Source: Nitrobacter hamburgensis X14 (lineage in GTDB: Bacteria > Pseudomonadota > Alphaproteobacteria > Rhizobiales > Xanthobacteraceae). From it: a stretch of 64,000 nt of DNA. A program made the translations under genes and the position numbers. The stretch lies in contig NC_007964.1 of the NCBI RefSeq assembly GCF_000013885.1, forward strand, positions 3,830,001 to 3,894,000, given 5' to 3'. Position 1 is the stretch's first letter; each line of letters opens with the position of its first letter. The notes under the pieces were generated by a model. The model saw nothing but the letters and a program-made list of their open reading frames with translations, was not told the DNA's origin and searched no databases. Below, piece by piece: positions 33,619 to 43,261 of this stretch.

Positions 33619-35964
33619 TCAAGCGATCGACCGGGACGGGAGGACCTTCACATTGTCGTCACGCAGATGGCGCCCATGGGAGGCATCCAGCAGTTGACGG
33701 ATGCGAGCCGCAGACACCGGCCGGCTGAACAGATAGCCCTGCGCTTCCGTCACCGTGCCGTCGGCACTGATGAGTTCGAGCTGCTCGTTGGTTTCGATGC
33801 CTTCGACGACGACGGACATGCCGAGATCGGCGCTCAGCCGCGCCACCCCGCGCAGCAGCGTCAGCGGCCGGTCTGCATCGATCCCCTCGAGGAAGGAGCG
33901 GTCGATCTTGACTTTCTGAAGCGGGAAATTGTGCAGATAACTGAGGCTCGAATAGCCGGTACCAAAATCGTCGAGCGAAATCCTCACGCCCGCCGAGCGC
34001 AACTGCGTGAGCGCATCGTGCGTCCACTGGGTGTTGCGCAGCAAGGACGATTCCGTGATTTCGATTTCAAGGCGGTGCGCGGGAAGGCCGGAGACCTCGA
34101 GTGCATAACGGACTTCGCTCAGGACATCGCGCTGGTGGAACTGCTGTGACGAGAAATTAACGGCGACGCTGACAGCGTCCGGCCACGTCATGCATTCCAT
34201 GCAGGCCTTGCGCAAAATCCAGCGACCGAGATCGACGATCAGGCCGATCTCCTCCGCCACCGGGATGATATCGATCGGTGACACCATTCCGCGCGTGGGA
34301 TGATTCCAGCGCAGCAGCGCCTCGCAAGTGGTGATCCGTCCCGATTTCAGATTGACCAACGGTTGATAGAACAGCTCGAACTCTTCCTTGGCCAGCGCCT
34401 TGCGCAGATCGAGTTCGAGGACGCGGCGCGCTTCGACGATTTCCGCCATCTCGTTACGGAAGAAGCAGAAGGTTCCGCGGCCGCCCGCCTTGGCGCGATA
34501 GAGCGCCATGTCGGCCTGCTTGAGAAGGTTGTCGGCCGTGACGCCGGGCGATGTCAGCGCGATACCGATGCTGGCGCCGATCTCGACCAGGTGGCGATCG
34601 ATCTCGTATCGCTCGGTGAGCCGTTCGACGACGCGGCGGGACAGCGCCGCCGCCTCCTCCGCCGACTGAATGTTTTGCTGGAACACGACGAATTCGTCGC
34701 CGCCGAATCGCGCGACGAAATCGTCCGGGCGCAGCATTCCGCGGAGCCGGTCGGCGACAATGCATAACAGGCGATCGCCGCAGGGATGGCCGAGCGTATC
34801 GTTGATCTGCTTGAATTGATCGAGATCGATGAACAGCAGCGCCGACAACCGCGACTCGCTGTTTGCGATCGCCAGCAGGCGTTCGATTTCGTCGCGAAAG
34901 CTGAGCCTGTTGGGCAGTTCCGTCAGCGAATCGAAGCGGGCGAGATGGCTGATTTTGGCTTCCGCCTTGCGCCGCTCCGTGATGTCCTCGACGAGAACGA
35001 CCGTGCCTCCGCCGACCATTGGCTGGAACGTCCACGACAGCGCCCGACCGCGTTCCCTATCCAAGTCGGCGGTCACGATTGCGCCGGCCTGTGAATTCTC
35101 GATCTCCGAGATAATCGTGCTTCCGTTTTCGGGTGACATCGTTCCTACCGCCACGCATGCCGCGATGACATCCGCCGCACCAACGCGGCGATGCACGAAG
35201 CTGTCGGCGAGATGCATCATTTCGCCGAAGCGATAGTTCATCACGCCCAGGCGGCCATCGGCGCCGAACATGCACAGGCCATGGGGCATGTTGTTCAGCG
35301 CGGTGTCGAACTGGCCGGCTATGGCCGCTTCGCGTTCCCGTGCGATCAGAGCGCGAACGAAAATCTCCTGCAGTCTCGTCGTGATCCTCTCGAGGCCGAG
35401 GAAATACAGCACGGTGAGAAGCGCCATCCCCACGTAGTAGGGGTTGCCGTGCAGCACCATCGCCCCCGCCATCGGTCCGCAGGTCAGCAGAATTTGCACG
35501 TGGAAAATCCACGGGCGCCCATAAGCGCGGCCGGCGCCAGCCGCCACGTATCCCGTGGTGACCGAGATACAGATCATATGCGCGACCGCATCGTCGGTCA
35601 TCAGAAGCGCGATGGCGCACCATGCGCCGAGCACAATCGCGTAGAGCACCGCTCCGATCTGATACCGGGTCTCCCAGCGCGCTGCCTCGGCCACGGTCAG
35701 GTCCGAACCGCGGCTCTTGTATTTCGCCATGTCGAAGCTGCGGAGCGCGCCGATCATGACCAGAAGCACCGCGCACGGCCACAGCAGATGATTGCCGGTC
35801 TTCAACGCGGTCATGACGGCGGCAATCGCCGCACAAACCGCGCCGGCGAACATCGGCGCCGGATTCTGGAATAGCGAACCCACGAGCGCCGCATATATCG
35901 CTGGCGACATCGTATGATCCGTGTGGCGATGGTGATCGGCCAATTGCATCGGGTATGCGCGCAT
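33619..35964 (-). CDS. membrane-bound GGDEF-EAL protein (cyclic di-GMP metabolism)
   Basis: A 781-aa protein with an N-terminal region of about six membrane segments (residues 20-200), a PAS-like sensor (about 215-335, ending VLVEDITERRKAEAK), a GGDEF domain with an intact RFGGDEFVVF, and an EAL domain with CEALLRWNHP, EITESSLL and DDFGTGYSSLSYL. Both catalytic centres look competent, so it could make or break cyclic di-GMP; which one dominates is not clear. An RXXD product-inhibition site was not clearly seen. It is inserted between tolB and pal. Confidence 0.93.
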   Translation of the reverse strand: MRAYPMQLADHHRHTDHTMSPAIYAALVGSLFQNPAPMFAGAVCAAIAAVMTALKTGNHLLWPCAVLLVMIGALRSFDMAKYKSRGSDLTVAEAARWETRYQIGAVLYAIVLGAWCAIALLMTDDAVAHMICISVTTGYVAAGAGRAYGRPWIFHVQILLTCGPMAGAMVLHGNPYYVGMALLTVLYFLGLERITTRLQEIFVRALIAREREAAIAGQFDTALNNMPHGLCMFGADGRLGVMNYRFGEMMHLADSFVHRRVGAADVIAACVAVGTMSPENGSTIISEIENSQAGAIVTADLDRERGRALSWTFQPMVGGGTVVLVEDITERRKAEAKISHLARFDSLTELPNRLSFRDEIERLLAIANSESRLSALLFIDLDQFKQINDTLGHPCGDRLLCIVADRLRGMLRPDDFVARFGGDEFVVFQQNIQSAEEAAALSRRVVERLTERYEIDRHLVEIGASIGIALTSPGVTADNLLKQADMALYRAKAGGRGTFCFFRNEMAEIVEARRVLELDLRKALAKEEFELFYQPLVNLKSGRITTCEALLRWNHPTRGMVSPIDIIPVAEEIGLIVDLGRWILRKACMECMTWPDAVSVAVNFSSQQFHQRDVLSEVRYALEVSGLPAHRLEIEITESSLLRNTQWTHDALTQLRSAGVRISLDDFGTGYSSLSYLHNFPLQKVKIDRSFLEGIDADRPLTLLRGVARLSADLGMSVVVEGIETNEQLELISADGTVTEAQGYLFSRPVSAARIRQLLDASHGRHLRDDNVKVLPSRSIA

Positions 35965-36265
35965 CCTTTCTCGGGCGCACAGTGTTACCGACTGCTAATG
36001 AAGCCTTTCTGAGCGAACATCGTTAGCGAGACCTTGAGGCGATCGCCGAAAAGTCGAATTTGCCTCCTGAATCAGGAGGCTAGCGGTCCGATTCTACGTT
36101 CGCATCCCGTTTCAGCGAGCGTTCTTGCAAATGTTAGAATCGAAGGGATTTAACATTCGGGTCCCGGACACGCGGCCAGGCGGGTCACGAATGTCAGATT
36201 CACTCCACCAGGCAAACTGTTCCGGCCGCGGGCCGGTGTGCATGGCCCCCGCGCGGCGCGCCGGA
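35965..36265. other. gap between tolB and the GGDEF-EAL gene
   Basis: One short hairpin GCCTCCTG/CAGGAGGC with loop AAT at 36062-36080, without a T-tract. The rest is featureless to me apart from the presumed promoter of the GGDEF-EAL gene. Confidence 0.5.
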
Positions 36266-37618
36266 CTATGAGAGCAGGGGCGACCATGCCGGATCGGATG
36301 CGAAACCGGGCGTGGGAACCTTCAATTCATTGCGGCCGGAGACGTCGATCGTATAGAGCGACGGCCCGCTGTTGCCGCCGGGGTCGCGGAAGAACATCAG
36401 GACCCGGCCGTTCGGCGCGAAAGTCGGGCCCTCGTTGTGAAATCCCGACGTCAGGATCCGCTCGCCCGAACCATCCGGCTTGATGATGCCGATGGAAAAC
36501 TGGCCGCCACCCTGCTTGGTGAAGGCGATGTAATCGCCGCGCGGCGACCAGACCGGGGTCGAGTAGGAACCCTCGCCGAACGAGATGCGCTGCGCCGCAC
36601 CGCCGGTCGCCCCCATCACATAGATTTGGGGCCTGCCGCCGCGATCCGACTCGAAGCAGATGCGGCCGCCGTCGGGCGAATAGGACGGCGACGTGTCGAT
36701 GGCCGGCGTGTCGGTCAGACGCGTGGTCGACTTCGAGCGAAGGTCCATCACGAACAGGTTCGAGTTTCCGCCTTGCTGCAGACTCATGATGATGCGCTGA
36801 CCATCGGGCGCAAAACGCGGCGAGAATGACATACCGGGAAAGTTACCGACGATTTCGCGCTGTCCGGTTTCGATGTTGAACAGATAAACCCGCGGATCGC
36901 CCTGCCCGAATTCCATGTAGGTAATTTCCTGGGTCGAGGGCGAAAAGCGCGGCGTGATCACGAGGTCGGCGCCGCGCGTCAGATAGCGCACGTTGGCGCC
37001 GTCCTGATCCATCAGCGCCAGACGCTTGATGCGGTGTTGTGCGGCCCCGGACTCGTCGACGAACACGACGCGGCTGTCGAAATAGCCTTTCTCGCCGGTC
37101 AGACGTTCGTAGATCTGATCCGAGATGATGTGCGCGATCCGCCGCCAGTATTCCGGCGACGTGAAATATTGCTGGCCTGCGAGCTGCTGGCCGGTCGCGA
37201 CGTCCCACAGGCGAAACTCGGCCTTGAGCCGCCCGTCGCCCTGGCGCGTCATACGCCCGGTCACCAGCGCCTGCGCGTTAATGGTCTTCCAGTTGGCGAA
37301 CTGCGGCGGCACGTCGATATTGGTGATCTTCTCGATATACGCGGCCTGGTCTATCGGCGCGAACAACCCGCTGCGCTTGAGATTGTTGGTGATGACCTTG
37401 GCGACGCCGGCGCCGACCTCGCTATCCGACGGCGAGCCTGCAACGAAATTCGGAATGGCGATCGGGAGCGGCGCCACATTGCCCTGGTCGATCTGCACCC
37501 GCGCCTGTCCGAAGGCTCGCCCGCCGCCCAGCAACACGGCGGCCGAGGCCATCCCGGAGATCATCTGGCGGCGGCTCGGGTGAAACGGCATCTTCGACAA
37601 GTCATCTCGATCAATCAT
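36266..37618 (-). CDS. tolB: Tol-Pal system beta-propeller protein TolB
   Basis: Periplasmic protein of 450 aa that signals between TolA and Pal. A long N-terminus with RR ([20 protein letters not shown]) forms a Tat-like signal; the mature part starts near [10 protein letters not shown]. The N-terminal TolB domain ([14 protein letters not shown]) is followed by six propeller repeats with [15 protein letters not shown] and [13 protein letters not shown] motifs. It follows tolA by 45 bp on the same strand. Confidence 0.96.
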
Positions 37619-37663
37619 CGGCGTTGTTTTCTTCCATCTCGGTACGTTCGCGGCCGCGGCGCC

Positions 37664-38608
37664 TTACGACTTTCGCTCGGTGAATACGGGCTCAAAGAAC
37701 TTCCACTCGTCGAAAAATTGCGCCGGCAGATTATAAGGCTGGCATTCGATGATCGCGCGCAGCGCGCTCTCCTGATAGACGCGGAAGTACGGCGTCGACG
37801 GGTTGCTGATCGCGGTCGGCGTGGTCTCCAGCGTGCCGTCGCGTTTCAGCTTGATGCTGAAGATCGCCTCGGTCATCTGCGCTTCGAGCCCGCCATAGGG
37901 CTTCTTCCAGCAACGCTCGACCTGAGTCTTGAACATCGCGCCCCAGGTCGCGGAATTGTCGGCGGCCTTGCCATGTGCGAGACCGAGCGCGGCGTTCGAA
38001 TTCAGCGTGTCGCCGGCGGCCGAGCGACGGGTGGGATCGCGCTTGTCGAGCAACGCCGCGATCTTCGATTGGTCGAACACGCGCTCGGCTTTCGGCCGTT
38101 CCGGCTTCGGCGGCGCGGCCTTGGCCTGCTGCTTCGGCTTGGGTTTCTTGGCTTCTTCCTTCTTCAGCGCCTCCGCGATCGGATCGACCTTCGGCGGATC
38201 GGGCTTCTTTTCGATCGGCTTCGGTTCTTCCTTCGGCTTGTTCTCGACGACGGGCTTGGGCGGATCCGGCTTCTTCTCGACCGGCCTCTCCACGGGCTTC
38301 GGCACCGGCGGCGGCGCAGTGTCGGTCACGACCGGAGGCTTCTTGTCGTCGATCTTGCCGACGGTGTCCTCCGGTGGCGGCGTGGCCTCGGCGACCTTCT
38401 CGACCAGCGGCTTCGGGCTTTCCTTCTTGCCGGTCTTCATGCCGGCCGTCACATGGGCGAGTTGATCGGCGGAAATGACGTCGACCGGCAGGGATTCCTC
38501 CGGCACCGACTCGAAGGCCTTCGACGAAAACGACACCAGTCCCCACCCGATCACGAGCACGTGCAGGGCAATCGACGCCGCCAGTGTCTTGTCGACCTTG
38601 ACCTTCAA
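37664..38608 (-). CDS. tolA: Tol-Pal energy transducer TolA
   Basis: A 314-aa inner-membrane protein. One N-terminal membrane segment (TLAASIALHVLVIGWGLV) carries the SxxxH-type contact with TolQ-TolR. A long Pro/Lys/Glu-rich central domain of about 130 residues spans the periplasm, and a compact C-terminal domain (about 205-314) with two Cys contacts TolB/Pal. Overlapping signals place it one base after tolR. Central-region length varies widely in the family. Confidence 0.93.
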   Translation of the reverse strand: MKVKVDKTLAASIALHVLVIGWGLVSFSSKAFESVPEESLPVDVISADQLAHVTAGMKTGKKESPKPLVEKVAEATPPPEDTVGKIDDKKPPVVTDTAPPPVPKPVERPVEKKPDPPKPVVENKPKEEPKPIEKKPDPPKVDPIAEALKKEEAKKPKPKQQAKAAPPKPERPKAERVFDQSKIAALLDKRDPTRRSAAGDTLNSNAALGLAHGKAADNSATWGAMFKTQVERCWKKPYGGLEAQMTEAIFSIKLKRDGTLETTPTAISNPSTPYFRVYQESALRAIIECQPYNLPAQFFDEWKFFEPVFTERKS

Positions 38609-38609
38609 T

Positions 38610-39065
38610 CTACGTTCCCTGATCCACTTCCGTCACCAAGGCGAGGCGCTTGAATCCCGCGCCAGAGAGCTGACCCATCACCCGCGCCACCGTGCCGTAA
38701 TCGGCCTTCTTGTCGGCGCGCATGAAGATGCGCTCGTCGAGGCCGCCGCGGGCATCGGTAATCGCCTTCAGCTTCGGCACCAGATCGGCCATCGTGACTT
38801 CAGTGTCGTTGATGAAAACCCGTCCCTGGACGTCGACCGACAACTGCAGCGGCGTCTTGTCCTGCTCAAGGCTCTTGGCCTGGGTCTGCGGCAGATCGAG
38901 CGGCACGCCGACGGTCAAAAGCGGCGCCGACACCATGAAGATGATCAGAAGCACCAGCATGACGTCGACCATCGGCGTGACGTTGATCTCGGCCATCGGC
39001 TGTGACCGCCGCCGCCCGCGCCGCCCTGCGCCGCCCGAGGAGGGCGCTGCCGGATTCATCGCCAT
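38610..39065 (-). CDS. tolR: Tol-Pal proton-channel subunit TolR (ExbD family)
   Basis: A 151-aa protein with one membrane segment. The motif MAEINVTPMVDVMLVLLIIF contains the conserved Asp that handles protons in the TolQ-TolR channel. The ATG at 39065 is chosen; it is 31 bp after tolQ. The C-terminal periplasmic domain ends RLALVTEVDQGT. Confidence 0.95.
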   Translation of the reverse strand: MAMNPAAPSSGGAGRRGRRRSQPMAEINVTPMVDVMLVLLIIFMVSAPLLTVGVPLDLPQTQAKSLEQDKTPLQLSVDVQGRVFINDTEVTMADLVPKLKAITDARGGLDERIFMRADKKADYGTVARVMGQLSGAGFKRLALVTEVDQGT

Positions 39066-39096
39066 GATGGACCGTCCGTTTCCATGCCGTCCGACC

Positions 39097-39810
39097 TCAA
39101 GCCCGCTCGTCGATCTGGCGTGACAGGATCGCGGAAAATTCGTCGGCGAAACCCTCAAGCCGCTGGGCCTGGCGATTCACTTCCGAGGTGAACTTATTGT
39201 AGAAAATAGTCGCCGGAATGGCGGCGATAAGGCCGACCGCCGTTGCGAACAGCGCTTCGGCAATGCCCGGCGCCACCACCGCCAGCGAGGTATTCTTCGA
39301 CGCGGCGATCGACTGGAAGCTCGACATGATGCCCCACACGGTGCCGAACAGGCCGACGAAGGGCCCGGCCGAGCCGACCGTCGCCAGCACCAGCAGCCGC
39401 CGCTCCAGCCGTTCGATCTCGCGCGCGATCGAGACGTTCATCACCTTCTCGATCCGCATCTGAAGGCCGGCGAACGAGCGCGTCTGACTTTCGAACGAGC
39501 GTTTCCACTCGCGCATCGCCGCGACGAAGCAAGCGGCCATCGACTGCGTCGGCTTGGCCGACAACGCCCGGTACAGGTCCTCGATCGACTCTCCCGACCA
39601 GAAGGCCTGCTCGAAACGGTCCATCGCGCGCTTGGTGCGGGCGTAGAGAAACATCTTGTCGATCGCGATCGCCCAGACCCACACCGAACAGCCCAACAGA
39701 CCCAGCATGACCGCCTTCACGATCCAGTGAGCGTGGAAAAAAAGCGTAATCAGCGACACGTCGGCTGAGGCCAGGGGTAAGGCTGACTGTGCCACGTCGG
39801 CCGGATTCAT
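39097..39810 (-). CDS. tolQ: Tol-Pal proton-channel subunit TolQ (ExbB family)
   Basis: A 237-aa inner-membrane protein with three membrane segments (about residues 25-45, 135-160 and 170-195). Between TM2 and TM3 it has LFGTVWGIMSSFQSI and APGIAEALFATAVGLIAAIP, typical of TolQ/ExbB. It is the first gene of the tolQRAB unit; its usual upstream neighbour ybgC is 3.4 kb away. Confidence 0.96.
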   Translation of the reverse strand: MNPADVAQSALPLASADVSLITLFFHAHWIVKAVMLGLLGCSVWVWAIAIDKMFLYARTKRAMDRFEQAFWSGESIEDLYRALSAKPTQSMAACFVAAMREWKRSFESQTRSFAGLQMRIEKVMNVSIAREIERLERRLLVLATVGSAGPFVGLFGTVWGIMSSFQSIAASKNTSLAVVAPGIAEALFATAVGLIAAIPATIFYNKFTSEVNRQAQRLEGFADEFSAILSRQIDERA

Positions 39811-40285
39811 GAGCAGAGTCCTCTCAACGCAAGATATCCCTATAGACCCGGGGCGATCTCCGCCGGCGGTTTCGCAGCCACGAAGCGCACGCGGCGTAAA
39901 TCGCCACGCGAAAAGCCGGTTTAGTCACATGGGGGGCCCGTCCAAAGCCAGAACTTGCATCCCCTGCCAACATGTCAAAACGAGGGCTATCGGCGCATCT
40001 TAACGACTGTAACCAAGCGCTAATCATGGTTAAGGCCAGGTTACCAAGGAAGAATTACGAGCGCGGAACCACACTGTTCTCCGGCCCTTGCACACCGAGG
40101 GCCGGTCGCGGCCCGACCGGGCAGACATGGGCAGACGCCAAGGCCGCATTTCTCGGATCGTTACGACGGGCTTCAACGTGGTGTTGCCGAACGCAAGAAC
40201 GCCCGCCTGTTGTGCAGGCGGGCGGTCATGTCGGCGGCGCTAGCTCTTATGGTGGCATCAAAGCCGGCGAGATCGGCGTCCTTGA
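39811..40285. other. gap upstream of tolQ
   Basis: It contains the presumed tolQ promoter and, near its far end, a hairpin after the DUF2852 gene. No convincing gene. Confidence 0.5.
40201..40223 (-). terminator. hairpin downstream of the DUF2852 gene
   Basis: GCCCGCCTG and CAGGCGGGC form a perfect 9-bp stem with a 5-nt loop, 63 bp after the stop. There is no strong U-tract, so termination is likely but not certain. Confidence 0.6.
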
Positions 40286-40783
40286 TTACTGACCTTGCGG
40301 CTGATCGTTCGGCGGCGTCGGGCGTGGGCGGTGCTGCGCCATGAACGCGTCGAACTCTTCCTTGTCCTTGGCGTGACGCAGGCGATCCAGGAAGTCCTTG
40401 AACTCGGTCTGCTCTTCCTCAAGCCGCCGCAGCGTCTCCATGCGATACTCATCAAAAGCGCGGTTGCCGCTGGAGGGCGTGCCAAAGCCGCGGAAGCCAA
40501 AGCCCCGGCGCTCCATGTGATCGCGCATCCGCTCCATCTTATACTGCATCCGCTGCATCTTGTTTTCGAAACGATCGTTGCTCCAGCAACCCATTTTTCT
40601 GCTCCCGAGTGTGAAGAAGAGAAGTGCGAGGCCGATCGGCCACCACAACATGAAACCCAGTACGATCAGGACGATCCGGAGCGGATGCCAGGGCGCACCC
40701 ATGAAGCGGGGATACCGGTCGCAGCCCTGCCCCGGCACGTTGTTGGGGCCGTTCCAGCGATCGTAGTCAGCGGTGTTGGCCAT
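40286..40783 (-). CDS. DUF2852 family membrane protein
   Basis: A 165-aa protein from the ATG at 40783, with GGAGG seven bases upstream. The signature APWHPLRIVLIVLGFMLWWP (residues about 30-49) begins a membrane segment; the rest is a charged helical region (MQRMQYKMERMRDHMERRG, LRRLEEEQTEFKDFLDRL), probably a coiled coil in the cytoplasm. Function unknown. A 19-bp palindrome 35 bp before the start points to control by the TetR protein encoded upstream. Confidence 0.85.
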   Translation of the reverse strand: MANTADYDRWNGPNNVPGQGCDRYPRFMGAPWHPLRIVLIVLGFMLWWPIGLALLFFTLGSRKMGCWSNDRFENKMQRMQYKMERMRDHMERRGFGFRGFGTPSSGNRAFDEYRMETLRRLEEEQTEFKDFLDRLRHAKDKEEFDAFMAQHRPRPTPPNDQPQGQ

Positions 40784-40817
40784 GGGCGTCCTCCATGAAC
40801 GGCATCGCGCCGTGTGA

Positions 40818-40836
40818 ATGTAAATAACATTTACAT
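40818..40836. promoter_or_regulatory. 19-bp TetR-type operator before the DUF2852 gene
   Basis: ATGTAAAT and ATTTACAT around AAC: eight perfect base pairs with a 3-nt centre. A similar dyad with the same spacing covers the start of the nearby tetR gene. Confidence 0.7.
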
Positions 40837-41050
40837 AGCTAGACCGTTGCGGATTTTTGTCAAGCGCGAGTTTGCGCGAAAAACGCCGCCGCGGTCGCGG
40901 CCCGGTTCCCGATATTACGGCTGATAACATTCGGCCCGGCTGACGACGGCACCTTGAAAACGGAAAAACACGATCCGCCAGAAACCCTTGGCCGCCTGCC
41001 CGCGCGAACCTATGATCTGGTCACCGCGCGTACGCACCCGAGCCGATCGG

Positions 41051-41761
41051 TCAGGTCGCGGATTTGTGACCCCACGGACCCGGCGGCGGCTGGGCCGGGG
41101 CGCCAGTCTCCGGCGGCCTGCGCTCGGTTGGAAAGCCGAGCCCGCGCAGATAAATCAGCACGCCGGCTTCGAGCAGATCTTCCGCGGACATCGGCAGCTT
41201 GCGACGCGCCGCATCGCCGCGGCCGAACAGGGAGGCGATGCCGTGCGACATCGACCAGATATGCAGCGCCATCATCAGCGCCGGCGGTCGCGCGACGCCG
41301 GGAGGCGTTAGCGCGGCAAGCCGTTCCGCCGCAGCGCGAATGATGCCGAAGGCGCGCTCGCTCGCGGCCGACAGCATCGGATTGACGCCGATCGGCACCC
41401 CGGATTCGAACATCGCCGAGTAATATGCGGGCTGATTGCGGGCGAAGGCGAGATAGGCCCGGCCGACGCGCTCGAACGCGCTGACGGTATCGGGGCGACC
41501 GTCATCCCAGGCTTTTGTCAGCACCGCCTCGAACTGCTCGAAGCCGCGCTGCGCGATGCTGGATAACAATTCATCGCGGTCGCGGAAATGCCGGTACGGC
41601 GCCGCCGGGCTGACGCCGGCCGACCGCGCGGCATCGGCGAAGGTGAAACCCGCAGCGCCTTTCTCGGCGATCAGGCCGAGCGCCGCCTGCAGCAACGCCT
41701 CCTTCAGATTGCCGTGATGGTAGCCGCGCTCGGGGCGGCCATGATCCTTGCGCCAGCTCAT
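41051..41761 (-). CDS. TetR/AcrR family transcriptional regulator
   Basis: A 236-aa regulator. The helix-turn-helix is in GFTFADAARSAGVSPAAPYR followed by HFRDRDELL (residues about 37-65). The C-terminal ligand domain has the WHG-type layout (LHIWSMSHGIASLF). The last 25 residues are Pro-rich. A dyad overlapping its own start suggests autorepression, and the same motif before the DUF2852 gene suggests that gene as a target. The ligand is unknown. Confidence 0.9.
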   Translation of the reverse strand: MSWRKDHGRPERGYHHGNLKEALLQAALGLIAEKGAAGFTFADAARSAGVSPAAPYRHFRDRDELLSSIAQRGFEQFEAVLTKAWDDGRPDTVSAFERVGRAYLAFARNQPAYYSAMFESGVPIGVNPMLSAASERAFGIIRAAAERLAALTPPGVARPPALMMALHIWSMSHGIASLFGRGDAARRKLPMSAEDLLEAGVLIYLRGLGFPTERRPPETGAPAQPPPGPWGHKSAT

Positions 41762-41778
41762 GTGAAGGGTTTTTACAT
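41760..41778. promoter_or_regulatory. second TetR-type dyad over the tetR start
   Basis: ATGTGAAG and TTTTACAT around GGT: six of eight pairs symmetric, same 3-nt centre as the 40818 site. It overlaps the start codon, so binding would block expression. Confidence 0.55.
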
Positions 41779-41908
41779 GAGCCCCGGCGAAACGCCACTC
41801 GTTTCCGCAGCTTCCGGCCCGGCGAAATCCGGCACAAATCAGCCCCGCGAAGCGTTGCGGCGAACCCGAGGCAGCCCCCCGGCGGCCAAAACAGCGGCCG
41901 CTTCGCCG

Positions 41909-42328
41909 TTAACCCTTGGCGGATTTGCCCTGCATCGCCTCGAATCCGGCGGCGGCTTCCTGCACGTCGGCAGGGAAGTCCGCCATTTCCTGCACCTGCC
42001 GTATCTCGATGATCTCGTTGCTTGAGGCCGGGCAGCGCGTCGCCCAGGCGATCGCCTCGTCGCGCGAAGCGACGTCGATCATCCAGTAGCCGCCGAGCAC
42101 GTCCTTGGCCTCGGTGAACGGACCGTCGGTCACGAGCGGCTTGCCCTCGGCGAATGAAACACGCGCACCCATCGACGGCGGGTGCAGGCCGTCGAGCGTG
42201 ATCAGCACGCCGGCGTCCTTGAGGTCCTGATTGTATCTCATCATCGCCGCGACCGCCTTGGCATCCGGCATGGTGCCGGGCGCCGCGGTCTCGTAGCCCT
42301 TCGGGATCATCAGCATCATGAATCGCAT
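41909..42328 (-). CDS. YciI-like/DGPF-domain protein
   Basis: A 139-aa protein. The ATG at 42328 has AGGA upstream. The hallmark DGPFTEAKDVLGGYWMIDV is present, with EIRQVQEM near the end. Such proteins of the YCII family often accompany ECF sigma factors of the SigJ/ECF41 sort, but none is visible here. It is close to a VOC/PhnB protein, a common neighbour. Function unknown. Confidence 0.88.
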   Translation of the reverse strand: MRFMMLMIPKGYETAAPGTMPDAKAVAAMMRYNQDLKDAGVLITLDGLHPPSMGARVSFAEGKPLVTDGPFTEAKDVLGGYWMIDVASRDEAIAWATRCPASSNEIIEIRQVQEMADFPADVQEAAAGFEAMQGKSAKG

Positions 42329-42432
42329 GATCGTTTGTCCTTTGCTCAATACCGAAAAACTTGCTGTCATCCTCCGATGCGCAATTGCGCATGTGAAAAC
42401 GTGCAAGGCGAGCGCGGCGCCAACCGGCTGTC

Positions 42433-42452
42433 ATGCCCGCACAGGCGGGCAT
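42433..42452. repeat. REP hairpin (ATGCCCGC type)
   Basis: ATGCCCGC and GCGGGCAT around ACAG, followed by CCAGTATTC. The same unit is found in the other orientation at 50669-50688. The rest of the 42329-42557 gap holds no gene. Confidence 0.75.
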
Positions 42453-42557
42453 CCAGTATTCCGCTCGCTCGATATCAACATGGTGCGGCCGGGTTTACTG
42501 AATCGTCCGGTCAGGCCGGACGATGACGGACGGGACTCTGATTTTTCCGCGCGAGCG

Positions 42558-43031
42558 CTAACCATGCACGGCCGCCTCGAGATCAGCGATGACGATCTTT
42601 TTCATCTTCAACATTGCCTTCATGGCGCGGCCCGCCTTGGCGCGATCCGGGTCCTGCAACAGACGCGGCATCATATCGGGCACCACCTGCCATGACACGC
42701 CAAACCTGTCCTTGAGCCAGCCGCACTTAAGCGGGCCGCCGCCACCGGCGGTGAGCTTGTTCCAGTAGTTATCCACCTCGTCCTGCGACTTGCAGTCGAC
42801 GCTGAACGAGATCGCTTCGCTGAACTGAAAATGCGGGCCGCCGTTCAACGCCAGGAAGCGATTGCCGTCGAGTTCGAACTCGACGGTCAGCACCGTTCCG
42901 GCCGGCTGCGAGCCGCCTTCGCCGTAATAGGTCGTTTCGACGATCTTCGAGTTCTTGAACACCGAAACGTAGAACTTCGCGGCTTCCTCGGCCTGCGTGT
43001 CGAACCAAAGGAATGGAGTGATTTTGGGCAT
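42558..43031 (-). CDS. VOC family (PhnB-like) protein
   Basis: A 157-aa protein of the glyoxalase/vicinal oxygen chelate fold in the PhnB group. It has ITPFLWFDTQAEEAAKFYVS, FLALNGGPHFQFSEAISFSV and GWLKDRFGVSWQVVP. Members are often annotated as demethylubiquinone methyltransferase-like, which is not supported by function. It is paired with the YciI-like gene. Substrate unknown. Confidence 0.9.
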   Translation of the reverse strand: MPKITPFLWFDTQAEEAAKFYVSVFKNSKIVETTYYGEGGSQPAGTVLTVEFELDGNRFLALNGGPHFQFSEAISFSVDCKSQDEVDNYWNKLTAGGGGPLKCGWLKDRFGVSWQVVPDMMPRLLQDPDRAKAGRAMKAMLKMKKIVIADLEAAVHG

Positions 43032-43261
43032 GACGTGCTCCAGTTATTGCGTGCACCAGTTGATCCGAGGCAACCCGCCAGCAAACGACGGGTTCCGACA
43101 GGGTATGACCCGAGGACGAACGGCCCGGCTGCGATCCGACATCACATGAAGGATTTTCCGGCAGGTATTTTTCCGGCGCCATCAGGACCGGCCGGCCATC
43201 CGCGCGCTCCGCGCTTGGTCCGGACATGACAACGCAATATTCAGAACGTGATCGCCGGTGA

